Positions 6,112 through 14,471 of a DNA stretch of 16,668 bases are shown here, piece by piece. Origin of the DNA: CAUTVF01 sp963541805. GTDB lineage: Bacteria; Pseudomonadota; Alphaproteobacteria; Rs-D84; CASDRH01. The notes beneath the pieces are model-generated. The model was not told where the DNA came from. It ran no database searches and worked only from the letters and a program-made list of their open reading frames with translations. Position 1 is the first letter of the stretch. Each line of letters starts with the position of its first letter. Location: positions 1 through 16,668 of the forward strand of contig CAUTVF010000018.1 in NCBI GenBank assembly GCA_963541805.1, written 5' to 3'. The translations under genes and the position numbers were made by a program.

Positions 6112-8466
6112 TTACAGTTTAACCGCCGTTTTCACAACCTCAAAACATTCAATTTTATCACCAATCATTAAATCATTGTATCCAGCAAACGATATTCCAC
6201 ACTCAACTCCTTTGGATGCTTCTTTTATATCATCTTTTTCGTGTTTCAACTGATTTAAATCACCTTCAAACAGTACAACATCATTACGAAGCACTCTACA
6301 TTTATAATTTCTCTTAACTAATCCATCTGAAACACGACATCCAGCAACGGTCAAAGATTTGCCAATTTTAAAAATTTGGATAACATCTGCATAACCAATA
6401 AACTTATCTGTAACAATTGGTTCTAATTTACCCTCCAAAATTGCCTTTACATCATCAACAATATCATAGACTACAGAATAATAACGAATATCAATCCCAT
6501 ATGTTTTTGCCAACGCCTTTGCCGGCCCATTTGCCCGGACATTAAATGCTAAAATTATTGACGATGTAGATCTTGCTAAATTAACATCAGATTCATTTAC
6601 CCCACCAACGGCAGAGTGAATAATTTTTACCTCTACTTTATCATTATTTAATTTGTCTAAAATACCAACTATTGCTTCACCAGAACCCACAACATCTGTT
6701 TTAAGAATGACAGATAAAATTATTTTCGATGATGCGCTATCTTTAAACATATTTTGAAGTGAAACTTTCGAACGTATAAGCATTTCTTTTTCTTTTGCTT
6801 TATTTTTTTGGTATGCTGCAAACTCTTTTGCTTTTGCTTCATCACTGGTTACAATTAATTCATCACCCGCGACCGGCATTTCAGAAAAACCTAAAACAGC
6901 AACTGGGGTTGATGGCAGCGCAGATGAAACAGCAATTCCTTTATCATCAAACATTTCCCTGATTCGGCCATACGTTTCACCGGAAACAAAAAAATCTCCT
7001 TTTCTAAGCGTTCCCTTTTTAATCAAAACAGTTGCAATGATTCCTAAACCATTTTCCATTTTTGCTTCGATAATTACACCCTCCGCCGGACGATTTTTTG
7101 AAACACTCAAATCTATTAATTCGGATTGTAACAAAATTGCTTCTTGCAATTTATCTAAATTTAAAGAATTTTTTGCGGACACTTCAACACATAAAACATC
7201 TCCTCCCAATTCTTCAATTACAACTTCATGATTTAATAAATCCGTCTTAACACGTGCAGCGTTTGCCTCAGGTAGATCGATTTTATTAATTGCAACAATC
7301 ATCGGAACATTTGCAACTTTTGTATGCGAAATTGATTCAATTGTCTGTGGCATGATACTGTCATTTGCAGCAACAACCAAAACAACAATATCGGTTACCA
7401 TTGCTCCACGTGCACGCATTGATGAAAACGCTTCATGCCCAGGTGTGTCAATAAACGTTATTAACTTTCCCTCTTTGTTCATAATTTGATACGCACCGAT
7501 ATGTTGTGTAATCCCCCCTGATTCCCGACTTGCAATATCGGTTTTTCTAATCGCATCAAGAAGAGATGTTTTTCCATGATCAACATGACCCATAATTGTA
7601 ATAACTGGTGGACGATTAAACATTTCATCATCTTCACTATCTTTTGTCTTAATCATGTTTTCGATATCATCTTCATTCACACGTTTGACGGTATGCCCCA
7701 ACTCGCCAATTATAATTTCCGCCGTATCTGCATCAATTACTTGATTAATTGTTGCCATGATCCCCAATTTCATAAGCTCCTTGATAACAATGGAACTTTT
7801 TTCCGCCATTTTTTCCGCCAAATCTTTAACCGTTATGGTTGAATGTAGCACAACCTCGCGTATAATTTTTTGCGTTGGAACATTATCAGGATTTTTTTCA
7901 ACCTTGCGTTTTTTAAAGTATGAAAAGCGTTTATATGTACTTGCAGGAGTGATATTTTCATCTCCCTCCACCTCGTCTTCTTCAAATGCGATAACCTTTG
8001 ATAATGTCAATTTATGGCGCTCTAATTTTTCACCCTTAACAGATTTTTTTATTTTTAAATTATCTTCTTCACTGTTTGTCTTTTTATGTTTATTAAAATC
8101 TGCTGCCTGATTTTCAGGGGATTTCCACTCCTTTTTTACAGTTTCACGATTTTGCTTAGATTTCTCTTCATTCAATACTTGATTCTGTTTTTGCTCTGCA
8201 TCTTTTTGTTGCAACATATCTCGCATTTTATTTGCTTGATTTAAAATTTCTGAATCTATTTTTTGTTGTTCTTGGGTACGTTTTGCATTATCTAAAATCT
8301 CTTTTATTGCAGAAACTTTACTTTCATCCAGAACACCCACTACGGAATTTGATGGGGATTGCGCAGATATGCGTTTACGCTTTACCTCAACAGCAATCTT
8401 ATTACCTTTGGAACCTGAAATTGTTCCCTTGATAACTTTATTTAAAGTCAATTTTCCATCTACCAT
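6112..8466 (-). CDS. infB: Translation initiation factor IF-2
   Basis: GTPase that places initiator tRNA on the 30S subunit and promotes subunit joining. The 784-aa product has a variable charged N-terminal region (1-200, Lys/Glu/Gln-rich), the IF2 N-terminal domain (about 205-265), the G domain with G1 G-H-V-D-H-G-K-T (293-300), switch I G-G-I-T-Q-H-I-G-A-Y (317-326), G3 D-T-P-G-H (340-344), G4 N-K-I-D (394-397) and G5 S-A-K (430-432), and then the domain II, III and IV regions to the end. GGGGA lies about 8 nt before the ATG. It starts 27 nt after nusA, without the ylxR gene that usually separates them in alphaproteobacteria. It is somewhat short for the family because of the compact N-terminus. 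Confidence 0.98.
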   Translation of the reverse strand: MVDGKLTLNKVIKGTISGSKGNKIAVEVKRKRISAQSPSNSVVGVLDESKVSAIKEILDNAKRTQEQQKIDSEILNQANKMRDMLQQKDAEQKQNQVLNEEKSKQNRETVKKEWKSPENQAADFNKHKKTNSEEDNLKIKKSVKGEKLERHKLTLSKVIAFEEDEVEGDENITPASTYKRFSYFKKRKVEKNPDNVPTQKIIREVVLHSTITVKDLAEKMAEKSSIVIKELMKLGIMATINQVIDADTAEIIIGELGHTVKRVNEDDIENMIKTKDSEDDEMFNRPPVITIMGHVDHGKTSLLDAIRKTDIASRESGGITQHIGAYQIMNKEGKLITFIDTPGHEAFSSMRARGAMVTDIVVLVVAANDSIMPQTIESISHTKVANVPMIVAINKIDLPEANAARVKTDLLNHEVVIEELGGDVLCVEVSAKNSLNLDKLQEAILLQSELIDLSVSKNRPAEGVIIEAKMENGLGIIATVLIKKGTLRKGDFFVSGETYGRIREMFDDKGIAVSSALPSTPVAVLGFSEMPVAGDELIVTSDEAKAKEFAAYQKNKAKEKEMLIRSKVSLQNMFKDSASSKIILSVILKTDVVGSGEAIVGILDKLNNDKVEVKIIHSAVGGVNESDVNLARSTSSIILAFNVRANGPAKALAKTYGIDIRYYSVVYDIVDDVKAILEGKLEPIVTDKFIGYADVIQIFKIGKSLTVAGCRVSDGLVKRNYKCRVLRNDVVLFEGDLNQLKHEKDDIKEASKGVECGISFAGYNDLMIGDKIECFEVVKTAVKL

Positions 8467-8493
8467 AACAAAATCCCCATCTACAACAAAAAT

Positions 8494-10032
8494 TTACTTA
8501 GATTCATTAAACCAATGCTCTCTTGCTTTCATAATGATATTTTCTGCATCTTTCTGTTGAATGTTTAATATATCTTTCAATTCATCAGTATCCAAATCCG
8601 CCAAATCATCCAATGTCTTAATTCCAGAATCCAACAATAATAATTTTTGCTTGCTGGTTAAAATATTAAAATCTATTAAATCAGAGCTAGCCCCAGAAGA
8701 TTGCAATTTTTTCGCAGTTTCTTCTTTTTCTTTTGCAACAAAAGCATTTGCACGCTGTTGTAATTCCTTTGCTAAATTTGAATCGAATCCCTCAACAGAT
8801 GCAATTTCAGATTCATCAACCAAAGTTAACTCTTCCAAAGAATTAAAGCCCTCTGCAACCAGCATTCTAGCAACCATATCATCAACATCCAACGCCTCCA
8901 TAAACTGATCAATTTTCAATTTATCTTCATCAGCACGTTTTTGTTCTTGCTCTTTTGCATTTAATACATCCAATTTCCAACCAGTTATCATTGATGCTAA
9001 CTTTACATTTTGTCCTCGACGCCCAATTGCAACAGATAACTGATCTTCTGCAACCCAAATATCGATATGTTTTTGATCTTCATCAATTATAATCTTTGCA
9101 ACAGTTGCAGGAGAAATCGCATTAACAGCCAACTTTACAACGTCATCCGACCACTCTATCACATCAATTTTTTCACCTTGTAGTTCATTCACAATTGCTT
9201 GAATTCTACTCCCCTTCATACCAACACACGCACCAACAGGATCAACCGCAGGATCTGCAGTAAAAACCGCAACTTTTGCATGCGATCCAGGATCACGTGC
9301 AACCGCCTTTACTTCAATCAATCCCTCGTAAACTTCTGGTATCTCTGCTGCAAATAATTTTGCCATAAAGTTTGGATGTGATCGTGACAATAATATCTGA
9401 GGTCCAACATTGTCACGTTGAACATCTAAAATATATGCCCTGATCCGATCCCCACTTCGAAGTATTTCACGTGGAATCAATTCATCCCGTCTTAAATACC
9501 CTTCTGCTTTTCCATTTATATCAACATACACATTTCCAAATTCTACACGCTTAACGGTACAACTGACAATCTCTCCAACTTTATTTTTAAATTCTTCATA
9601 TTGATTATCTTTTTCAGCACTCTTGATTTTTTGTAAAACAATTTGGCGAACAGATTGAAATTGTGATCTACCAAATATCAAAGACGGCAACCAAGTTTCT
9701 ATAACATCCCCAACTTTAGCATCCGGATTTTTCTTTTTCATATCAGATATCGTTATATGTTTCATTTCGGAAAATAAAGGCAATCCTTCTTCATCAACTT
9801 GATTTACAAAATCATCATCTACAACCGTTATCCTTTTATAAACAGAAATCGCTCCATTTCCTCTATCAATATGAACTATAATATCATTATCAAATCCATA
9901 TTTTGCTCTGGCAATTTTCACAATTGCGGTTTCGACCGCATCAAAAATAACTTCTTTAGATACATTCTTTTCCGCAACAATTGATTCAATTGTAAGTATT
10001 ATCTCTGGTCTTGGTAAATCAACTTCCTTCAT
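8494..10032 (-). CDS. nusA: Transcription termination/antitermination factor NusA
   Basis: RNA-polymerase-associated factor that affects pausing, intrinsic termination and antitermination. Domain order in 512 aa: NusA N-terminal domain (1-125), S1 domain (about 150-217), KH1 with V-G-A-C-V-G-M-K-G-S-R-I (266-277), KH2 with A-I-G-R-R-G-Q-N-V-K-L-A (335-346), then two helix-hairpin-helix-like C-terminal repeats (about 381-430 and 462-507) joined by a charged linker. The C-terminal repeats fit a proteobacterial NusA. The start overlaps the rimP stop by 4 nt (ATGA). Confidence 0.98.
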   Translation of the reverse strand: MKEVDLPRPEIILTIESIVAEKNVSKEVIFDAVETAIVKIARAKYGFDNDIIVHIDRGNGAISVYKRITVVDDDFVNQVDEEGLPLFSEMKHITISDMKKKNPDAKVGDVIETWLPSLIFGRSQFQSVRQIVLQKIKSAEKDNQYEEFKNKVGEIVSCTVKRVEFGNVYVDINGKAEGYLRRDELIPREILRSGDRIRAYILDVQRDNVGPQILLSRSHPNFMAKLFAAEIPEVYEGLIEVKAVARDPGSHAKVAVFTADPAVDPVGACVGMKGSRIQAIVNELQGEKIDVIEWSDDVVKLAVNAISPATVAKIIIDEDQKHIDIWVAEDQLSVAIGRRGQNVKLASMITGWKLDVLNAKEQEQKRADEDKLKIDQFMEALDVDDMVARMLVAEGFNSLEELTLVDESEIASVEGFDSNLAKELQQRANAFVAKEKEETAKKLQSSGASSDLIDFNILTSKQKLLLLDSGIKTLDDLADLDTDELKDILNIQQKDAENIIMKAREHWFNESK

Positions 10033-10553
10033 TTTTTCCCTTTCTTTTCTTTATTATTTTTTAAAATCTGTTTAAAATCATCTGACATAAATATCAAATT
10101 TGCCTTTTCAATTAAATTAAAATCAATTTCAACTTTTTCCAACCCATTTATAGTACTTTGTTCGATTGTAATTACATTACCAATCACACAAACAATCTTT
10201 CCTTTATAGGATTTTGCGACCCCAATTATTGGAATATTTGTTTTTATAGCTACATTTTTACCAACAAATTTTTCATAATCATCCAATTTTACTAATGGAC
10301 GCGATATCCCCGGTGACGATATTTCCAAAAAATATTTTTCAGAAAACACATTTTCTACATCCAATAAAACAGATATCTCCTGGGATGCTTTTTGACAATC
10401 ATCGCTTCCAATATTCTTACCATCAACACGCTCAATCATTATTTGTAATGTTTTTGCACGTTTTGAATCAAGTAACAAAATACGGACACACGAAAGCCCC
10501 AAAGACATAAGCGTAGGTGTAATTAATTTTTCAATCTTTTCTTGTATTAACAT
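10029..10553 (-). CDS. rimP: Ribosome maturation factor RimP
   Basis: Small 30S-subunit assembly factor. The 174-aa product has the typical N-terminal domain (M-L-I-Q-E-K-I ... G-L-S-C-V-R-I) with the conserved L-E-I-S-S-P-G-I-S-R-P-L segment (101-112), and a C-terminal SH3-like domain with the F-V-G-K-N-V motif at 121-126. It is the first gene of the nusA operon, as in many bacteria. No clear Shine-Dalgarno site is seen before the ATG. The C-terminal tail is Lys-rich. Confidence 0.95.
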   Translation of the reverse strand: MLIQEKIEKLITPTLMSLGLSCVRILLLDSKRAKTLQIMIERVDGKNIGSDDCQKASQEISVLLDVENVFSEKYFLEISSPGISRPLVKLDDYEKFVGKNVAIKTNIPIIGVAKSYKGKIVCVIGNVITIEQSTINGLEKVEIDFNLIEKANLIFMSDDFKQILKNNKEKKGKK

Positions 10554-10570
10554 AAAAACAATAACTACTT

Positions 10571-10601
10571 AAAAAAAAAGATCTGCACCTGCACATCTTT
10601 T
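10571..10601 (-). terminator. Terminator-like hairpin in the rimP leader (possible attenuator)
   Basis: Read on the - strand: AAAAGAT (10601-10595) pairs with ATCTTTT (10582-10576), with one G-G mismatch and an inner TGC/GCA stem closed by an AGGT loop. The descending arm runs on into nine T (complement of A 10571-10579). It lies between the predicted rimP promoter and the rimP ATG (18 nt beyond the T-run), with no other leftward gene upstream that it could serve. It may control entry into rimP-nusA-infB. Confidence 0.55.
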
Positions 10602-10621
10602 CAACTATTCAACACACTGCA

Positions 10622-10649
10622 ATTATAATATAACATCCACAAAATGCAA
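10622..10649 (-). promoter_or_regulatory. Promoter of the rimP-nusA-infB operon
   Basis: On the - strand: TTGCAT (10649-10644), 16 bp, perfect TATAAT (10627-10622). The predicted start is near 10615, giving a leader of about 60 nt that contains the terminator-like hairpin. Confidence 0.55.
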
Positions 10650-10659
10650 TAAAAAATTC

Positions 10660-10688
10660 TTGATAAACAAAAGATTTATATATAACAT
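10660..10688 (+). promoter_or_regulatory. Possible promoter of tRNA-Leu and asmA
   Basis: TTGATA (10660-10665), 5 of 6 to the -35 consensus, with TATAAC (10681-10686, 15-bp spacing) or TAACAT (10683-10688, 17-bp spacing) as -10. It lies about 20 nt ahead of tRNA-Leu, back to back with the rimP promoter. Confidence 0.4.
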
Positions 10689-10706
10689 GTGGAAACATTA
10701 CAAGAT

Positions 10707-10793
10707 GCGGGTATGGCGGAATTGGTAGACGCTCAAGACTTAAAATCTTGTGGGATTAATCCCGTGCCAGTTCGATTCTGGCTACCCGCACCA
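10707..10793 (+). tRNA. tRNA-Leu (anticodon TAA)
   Basis: Full cloverleaf: acceptor GCGGGTA (10707-10713) pairs with TACCCGC (10783-10789), A discriminator and encoded CCA (10791-10793). The anticodon arm is CAAGA-CTTAAAA-TCTTG with anticodon TAA. The long variable arm and T arm with GTTCGATTC fit a class II leucine tRNA. No terminator follows before asmA, so the two may be co-transcribed. Confidence 0.97.
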
Positions 10794-10858
10794 GATTTAG
10801 TGTAACTTTCAATCAATAATAACTACAAAACATATAAAAATATGATAGAATACCTACC

Positions 10859-13800
10859 ATGAGGAGAGGCCTTTTAATTTTTATATTTTTGTCGGTATTT
10901 ATATCTTCGTTGTTGTATTTCGTTCCACAATTTATCAATTTCAATAAATACAAAGATAGACTGACAAAAGAAATCGAAACAGCATTTGAAATACCAATCA
11001 AAATTGATGGGGATATTAATATATCAATTCTTCCCCATGTTTATATTTCAGCGAAAGATATAAAAATTTTAACTTCTGACAGATCATCAACCGTTATAAG
11101 TATAAAAAATATTTATATTGAGCTATCAATTCAAGAATTATTAAACATCGATACAACCCAGCTGACAAAAATTATTTTAAGCGAGCTATCTATGGATTTA
11201 ACCGACAACATCGGTAAAGAATCAAAAAGGGATGTTTTATCAAAAGTTTTATCTGGAAATTTATTTAACAAAATTAAAACTGTTAAAATTCAAAACAGCG
11301 AATTGAAATATTTTGATGAAATTGAAAATAAAAATGACATTGTACATGACATTAATTTAAACATAACAAAGAAAATTGAAGATCAAAAAACATACATTGC
11401 AAACGGAACTTTTATATTAAGGAAATTAAAATCAAACATCAAATCGACATTTATAATTTCTGATCTTGATAATTACGATACAATTGCAGATATAAATTAT
11501 AAACAATCTAAAAGTGAAAATTTGCAATTAAATTTAAAAATTTCCAAAAGGCAAGATTTATTTAACATAATTGGGGATATAAACATAAAATCAAATGATC
11601 TGGGAAGATTAATACAAAATATCCTCCCATCATTTCCAAATTTAAAGTTAACTGATGGGCAGTCAAAGTTATCATCCAAAATCCAATTTACAAATAATAC
11701 TTTACAAATGAATGATCTACAAATTACCAATAAAAATACATTTTCCACAGGATTGTTTAATTATGATTTAAAAACAAAAGATAAAAATTTAAAACTTCAT
11801 TATAAAAATTTTTTCCTCCCAGATCATATTCAAACTGACACTGATAAAATTTCATTATTAAAACAAATAATATCAAAGGTAAAAAATATTAAAATAAACA
11901 TCACAACAGAATCATTTAAATTAACTGATATAAAAATACATAATTTTGATTTAAAAGCAGAAATAAAAGAAAACAATATATTAAACATAACCGAATTTAA
12001 ATTAGCATCTGATAAAATAAATGGAAATTTTAACGGGGATTTATCGGTTGAAAATGACAATTTGAAATTAAATATTAACATTGCTGCAACAACGAATTTT
12101 AAATACAGTTTAGCAAATTTAAATCCAATAATAATTAATTCATTCGATGGAAATATAACGGGGACATATGATAATTTTTTCATAAATATTAATTCTATCA
12201 AAACAAATGCCGGTCTCTTATCTGGAAAGTTAAGTAAACAAAAATCAACAAATAATAAATATAATGTTAATTTAAATTCTGAATCTATTAACCTTGATAA
12301 CATACTTACAAAAAATATATTTGATTTTATAAAATCAAAGAATCAAATTGAACTATTTAAAAATGGTAATTTTTTACTCAACATAAACGCAAATAATTTA
12401 ATCATGCAAAAAACAAACATGAAAACTTTTTCATTTGCCGGAAATATAGATCACGATTTAATTTCCATATCAAAATTAAACTGGGATGCAGGAGATTACA
12501 ACATATCGATATCTGGAAAACTGGAACATATTACGCAGGATAGCGGTACAATGAACAATATTAATTATGAAATAAAATCGTTTAATTTTGGCGGGGTTAA
12601 AATTGGTTATTTGTCCCAAATTCCATTTTTACCAAATCTTCTGCAAAAAGAATCCGGCACGATTAAATTTACATTAAATGGATATGCAGGTAACCCAAAC
12701 ATATTAATAAATGGGAAAACGTCAAACATGAATCTGGTTGCAACGATTAAACATGGCAATCATCAGAAAAAAGATATAGATATAACAATCAATCATAACA
12801 ATTCAAAAATGTTCATAAATCAATTGTATGGCGATGTATACACAACAACACAAAGAGTTTTAAAAGATAATGGTATAACATTACAAACAAACATTATAAA
12901 TGATGGGAAAAACATAATATTTAAAAATATCTCAATTATCAGTAATGGACAAAAATTAAATGGTAATGTTAGCATTTCAGGAATTGGGAAAATATCTGCA
13001 AATCTGGAATCAAAAAAAATTGATTTAACAAAATTAATTAAAAATTCCAATGATGATTATAAACAAAATTTAATTATATATGCATTGAATAATACAGGGT
13101 CTAATATAAATTTAAAAATTAACAGATTTAAAACATATACCAGAACATATTCAAATGTAAATCTTCAAATAAATAAATCGAAATCCAACCCAGATTTATT
13201 ACTTTCTGCCGATCTTGGAAATAATGCAAATATTGAAATTAATTCAACAATAAACGGAAATCAATATAATGGAAATATAAAATTAAAAAACATAGAAATT
13301 ACAGAGCCATTTTTTAATATAAATAATTATGACATTCTAAATGGATTACTCAGTAGCAATATAAATTTTGAAACTTTTGGTGTAAATAAAAATGAAATAA
13401 TATCGAACTTGTCCGGAAATATAACTGTTGACTTTACCGATGGGAGGTTAATTGGTTTTTCAGGAAAAGATATAATAGAAAATAAAATATATTCTTCCCC
13501 TATTATTATGACAAATGATGTTATTCAAACAATTGAAGAAGAATTGACCAAAGGCGAATCAGATTTTAATACGATTACAATAAATGCAAATATAACTGGG
13601 GGTACAATTGAAAACGGACAAATCATAATTAATACAAATGATATTTCAATTAATGGATCTCTTAATGCCGATATACCTAACAAACAATTTGGAATATCTG
13701 GGGCAATTACAATATTAAACATACTGCCAATGCCCGCAAATGCAGTGTATAAAATATCTGGAGATTCAACAAATGTAAAAAAAGAGGTAACTCTTGAAAG

Positions 13801-14035
13801 CATAATATCAAAAGTAAATCCAACATTTTTCAAAATGAAAAAGCGTGAATATTTAAATAAACAAGAAAAAAGTATAGAACAAAATAAAAACCAAATGATT
13901 AATCAATGGGAAGTGGATAAATCTAACCTGGAACAAAAAATAGATCAACAAATCATGCAAACAGACAACAACGCAAGCAACCAGAAAATTGAAACAAAAC
14001 CAGAACAGAGCAAACAAGAAGAAACAACAGAATAA
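10859..14035 (+). CDS. AsmA-family protein (1058 aa)
   Basis: Large AsmA-like protein. It has one N-terminal membrane anchor (about residues 4-24) followed by an AsmA N-terminal region (Y-K-D-R-L-T-K-E-I, I-K-I-D-G-D-I at about 31-55). A long Asn/Lys/Ile-rich beta-repeat body follows and then an AsmA C-terminal region (about 825-950) with L-S-G-N-I-T-V-D-F-T-D-G-R-L-I-G-F and an N-G-Q-I-I-I-N-T segment. The family forms periplasmic grooves thought to move phospholipids between inner and outer membranes or aid outer-membrane assembly. The last ~65 residues are a Gln/Lys/Glu/Asn-rich, probably disordered tail. No Shine-Dalgarno site; TATGAT (10841-10846) lies so close that the leader would be very short. 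The TAA directly touches the opposing tRNA-Gly. Which AsmA paralogue it is (AsmA, TamB, YhdP) cannot be settled; the N-terminal match favours AsmA. Confidence 0.85.
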   Translation: MRRGLLIFIFLSVFISSLLYFVPQFINFNKYKDRLTKEIETAFEIPIKIDGDINISILPHVYISAKDIKILTSDRSSTVISIKNIYIELSIQELLNIDTTQLTKIILSELSMDLTDNIGKESKRDVLSKVLSGNLFNKIKTVKIQNSELKYFDEIENKNDIVHDINLNITKKIEDQKTYIANGTFILRKLKSNIKSTFIISDLDNYDTIADINYKQSKSENLQLNLKISKRQDLFNIIGDINIKSNDLGRLIQNILPSFPNLKLTDGQSKLSSKIQFTNNTLQMNDLQITNKNTFSTGLFNYDLKTKDKNLKLHYKNFFLPDHIQTDTDKISLLKQIISKVKNIKINITTESFKLTDIKIHNFDLKAEIKENNILNITEFKLASDKINGNFNGDLSVENDNLKLNINIAATTNFKYSLANLNPIIINSFDGNITGTYDNFFININSIKTNAGLLSGKLSKQKSTNNKYNVNLNSESINLDNILTKNIFDFIKSKNQIELFKNGNFLLNINANNLIMQKTNMKTFSFAGNIDHDLISISKLNWDAGDYNISISGKLEHITQDSGTMNNINYEIKSFNFGGVKIGYLSQIPFLPNLLQKESGTIKFTLNGYAGNPNILINGKTSNMNLVATIKHGNHQKKDIDITINHNNSKMFINQLYGDVYTTTQRVLKDNGITLQTNIINDGKNIIFKNISIISNGQKLNGNVSISGIGKISANLESKKIDLTKLIKNSNDDYKQNLIIYALNNTGSNINLKINRFKTYTRTYSNVNLQINKSKSNPDLLLSADLGNNANIEINSTINGNQYNGNIKLKNIEITEPFFNINNYDILNGLLSSNINFETFGVNKNEIISNLSGNITVDFTDGRLIGFSGKDIIENKIYSSPIIMTNDVIQTIEEELTKGESDFNTITINANITGGTIENGQIIINTNDISINGSLNADIPNKQFGISGAITILNILPMPANAVYKISGDSTNVKKEVTLESIISKVNPTFFKMKKREYLNKQEKSIEQNKNQMINQWEVDKSNLEQKIDQQIMQTDNNASNQKIETKPEQSKQEETTE

Positions 14036-14110
14036 TGGTGCGAGTGAAGGGAATCGAACCCTCATATCCAGCTTGGAAGGCTGGAACTTTAACCATTAAG
14101 CTACACTCGC
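14036..14110 (-). tRNA. tRNA-Gly (anticodon TCC)
   Basis: Cloverleaf on the - strand: acceptor GCGAGTG (14110-14104) pairs with CACTCGC (14046-14040), A discriminator and encoded CCA (14038-14036). The anticodon arm CCAGC-CTTCCAA-GCTGG gives anticodon TCC. It lies 37 nt downstream of tRNA-Tyr. Its 3' end abuts the asmA stop codon with no gap. Confidence 0.97.
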
Positions 14111-14147
14111 AAATAAAAACGATTGCCAAACAACGAAAAAGTTAAAA

Positions 14148-14233
14148 TGGTGGGAAGAGCAGGATTCGAACCTACGTAGCCCGAAGGCGACAGATTTACA
14201 GTCTGTTGCTTTTGACCGCTCAGCCATCTTCCC
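14148..14233 (-). tRNA. tRNA-Tyr (anticodon GTA)
   Basis: Class II cloverleaf on the - strand: acceptor GGGAAGA (14233-14227) pairs with TCTTCCC (14158-14152), A discriminator, encoded CCA (14150-14148). The anticodon arm ACAGA-CTGTAAA-TCTGT gives GTA, and the variable arm is long (GCCTTCGGGC). The Tyr-Gly order is a common proteobacterial tRNA pair. Confidence 0.97.
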
Positions 14234-14258
14234 ATAACACAATAAAAATACTCGTATG

Positions 14259-14287
14259 ACAGTAAATGATTATCAAATAAATGTCAA
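14259..14287 (-). promoter_or_regulatory. Promoter of the tRNA-Tyr/tRNA-Gly pair
   Basis: On the - strand: perfect TTGACA (14287-14282), 17 bp, then a weak TACTGT -10 (14264-14259). The predicted start near 14252 leaves a leader of about 19 nt before tRNA-Tyr. The rest of the gap (14288-14424) shows no gene or clear signal. Confidence 0.45.
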
Positions 14288-14424
14288 TTATTTTAAAAAA
14301 TTCTAATAAACATAAAATCCAATTTTAAAAACTAAAAAACTATTTAAGTTATCTTGTTAAACAAAATAATTAATAATCAAAGTATTAATGGAAAGATCTA
14401 AATACATAATCAGATTATTTTCAC

Positions 14425-14449
14425 AAAAAAAGCCCTCGTAAAAGAGGGC
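14425..14449 (-). terminator. Intrinsic terminator of the lipoprotein gene
   Basis: On the - strand GCCCTC (14449-14444), loop TTTTAC, GAGGGC (14437-14432), then seven T (complement of A 14425-14431). It lies 23 nt after the stop of the lipoprotein gene: a clear, GC-stemmed intrinsic terminator. Confidence 0.85.
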
Positions 14450-14471
14450 AAAAAGAAAAACTTTTTGAAAT

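Noticed and set aside
7576..8110. Several + strand open frames of 60-120 codons opposite infB and nusA
   Set aside because: They lie fully antisense to conserved IF-2 and NusA domains and have no ribosome sites or recognisable products.
14036..14233. tRNA-Tyr/tRNA-Gly pair as an integration site for a mobile element to the right
   Set aside because: Integrative elements normally enter at tRNA 3' ends, which here face asmA; no integrase or direct repeat of the tRNA end was found.
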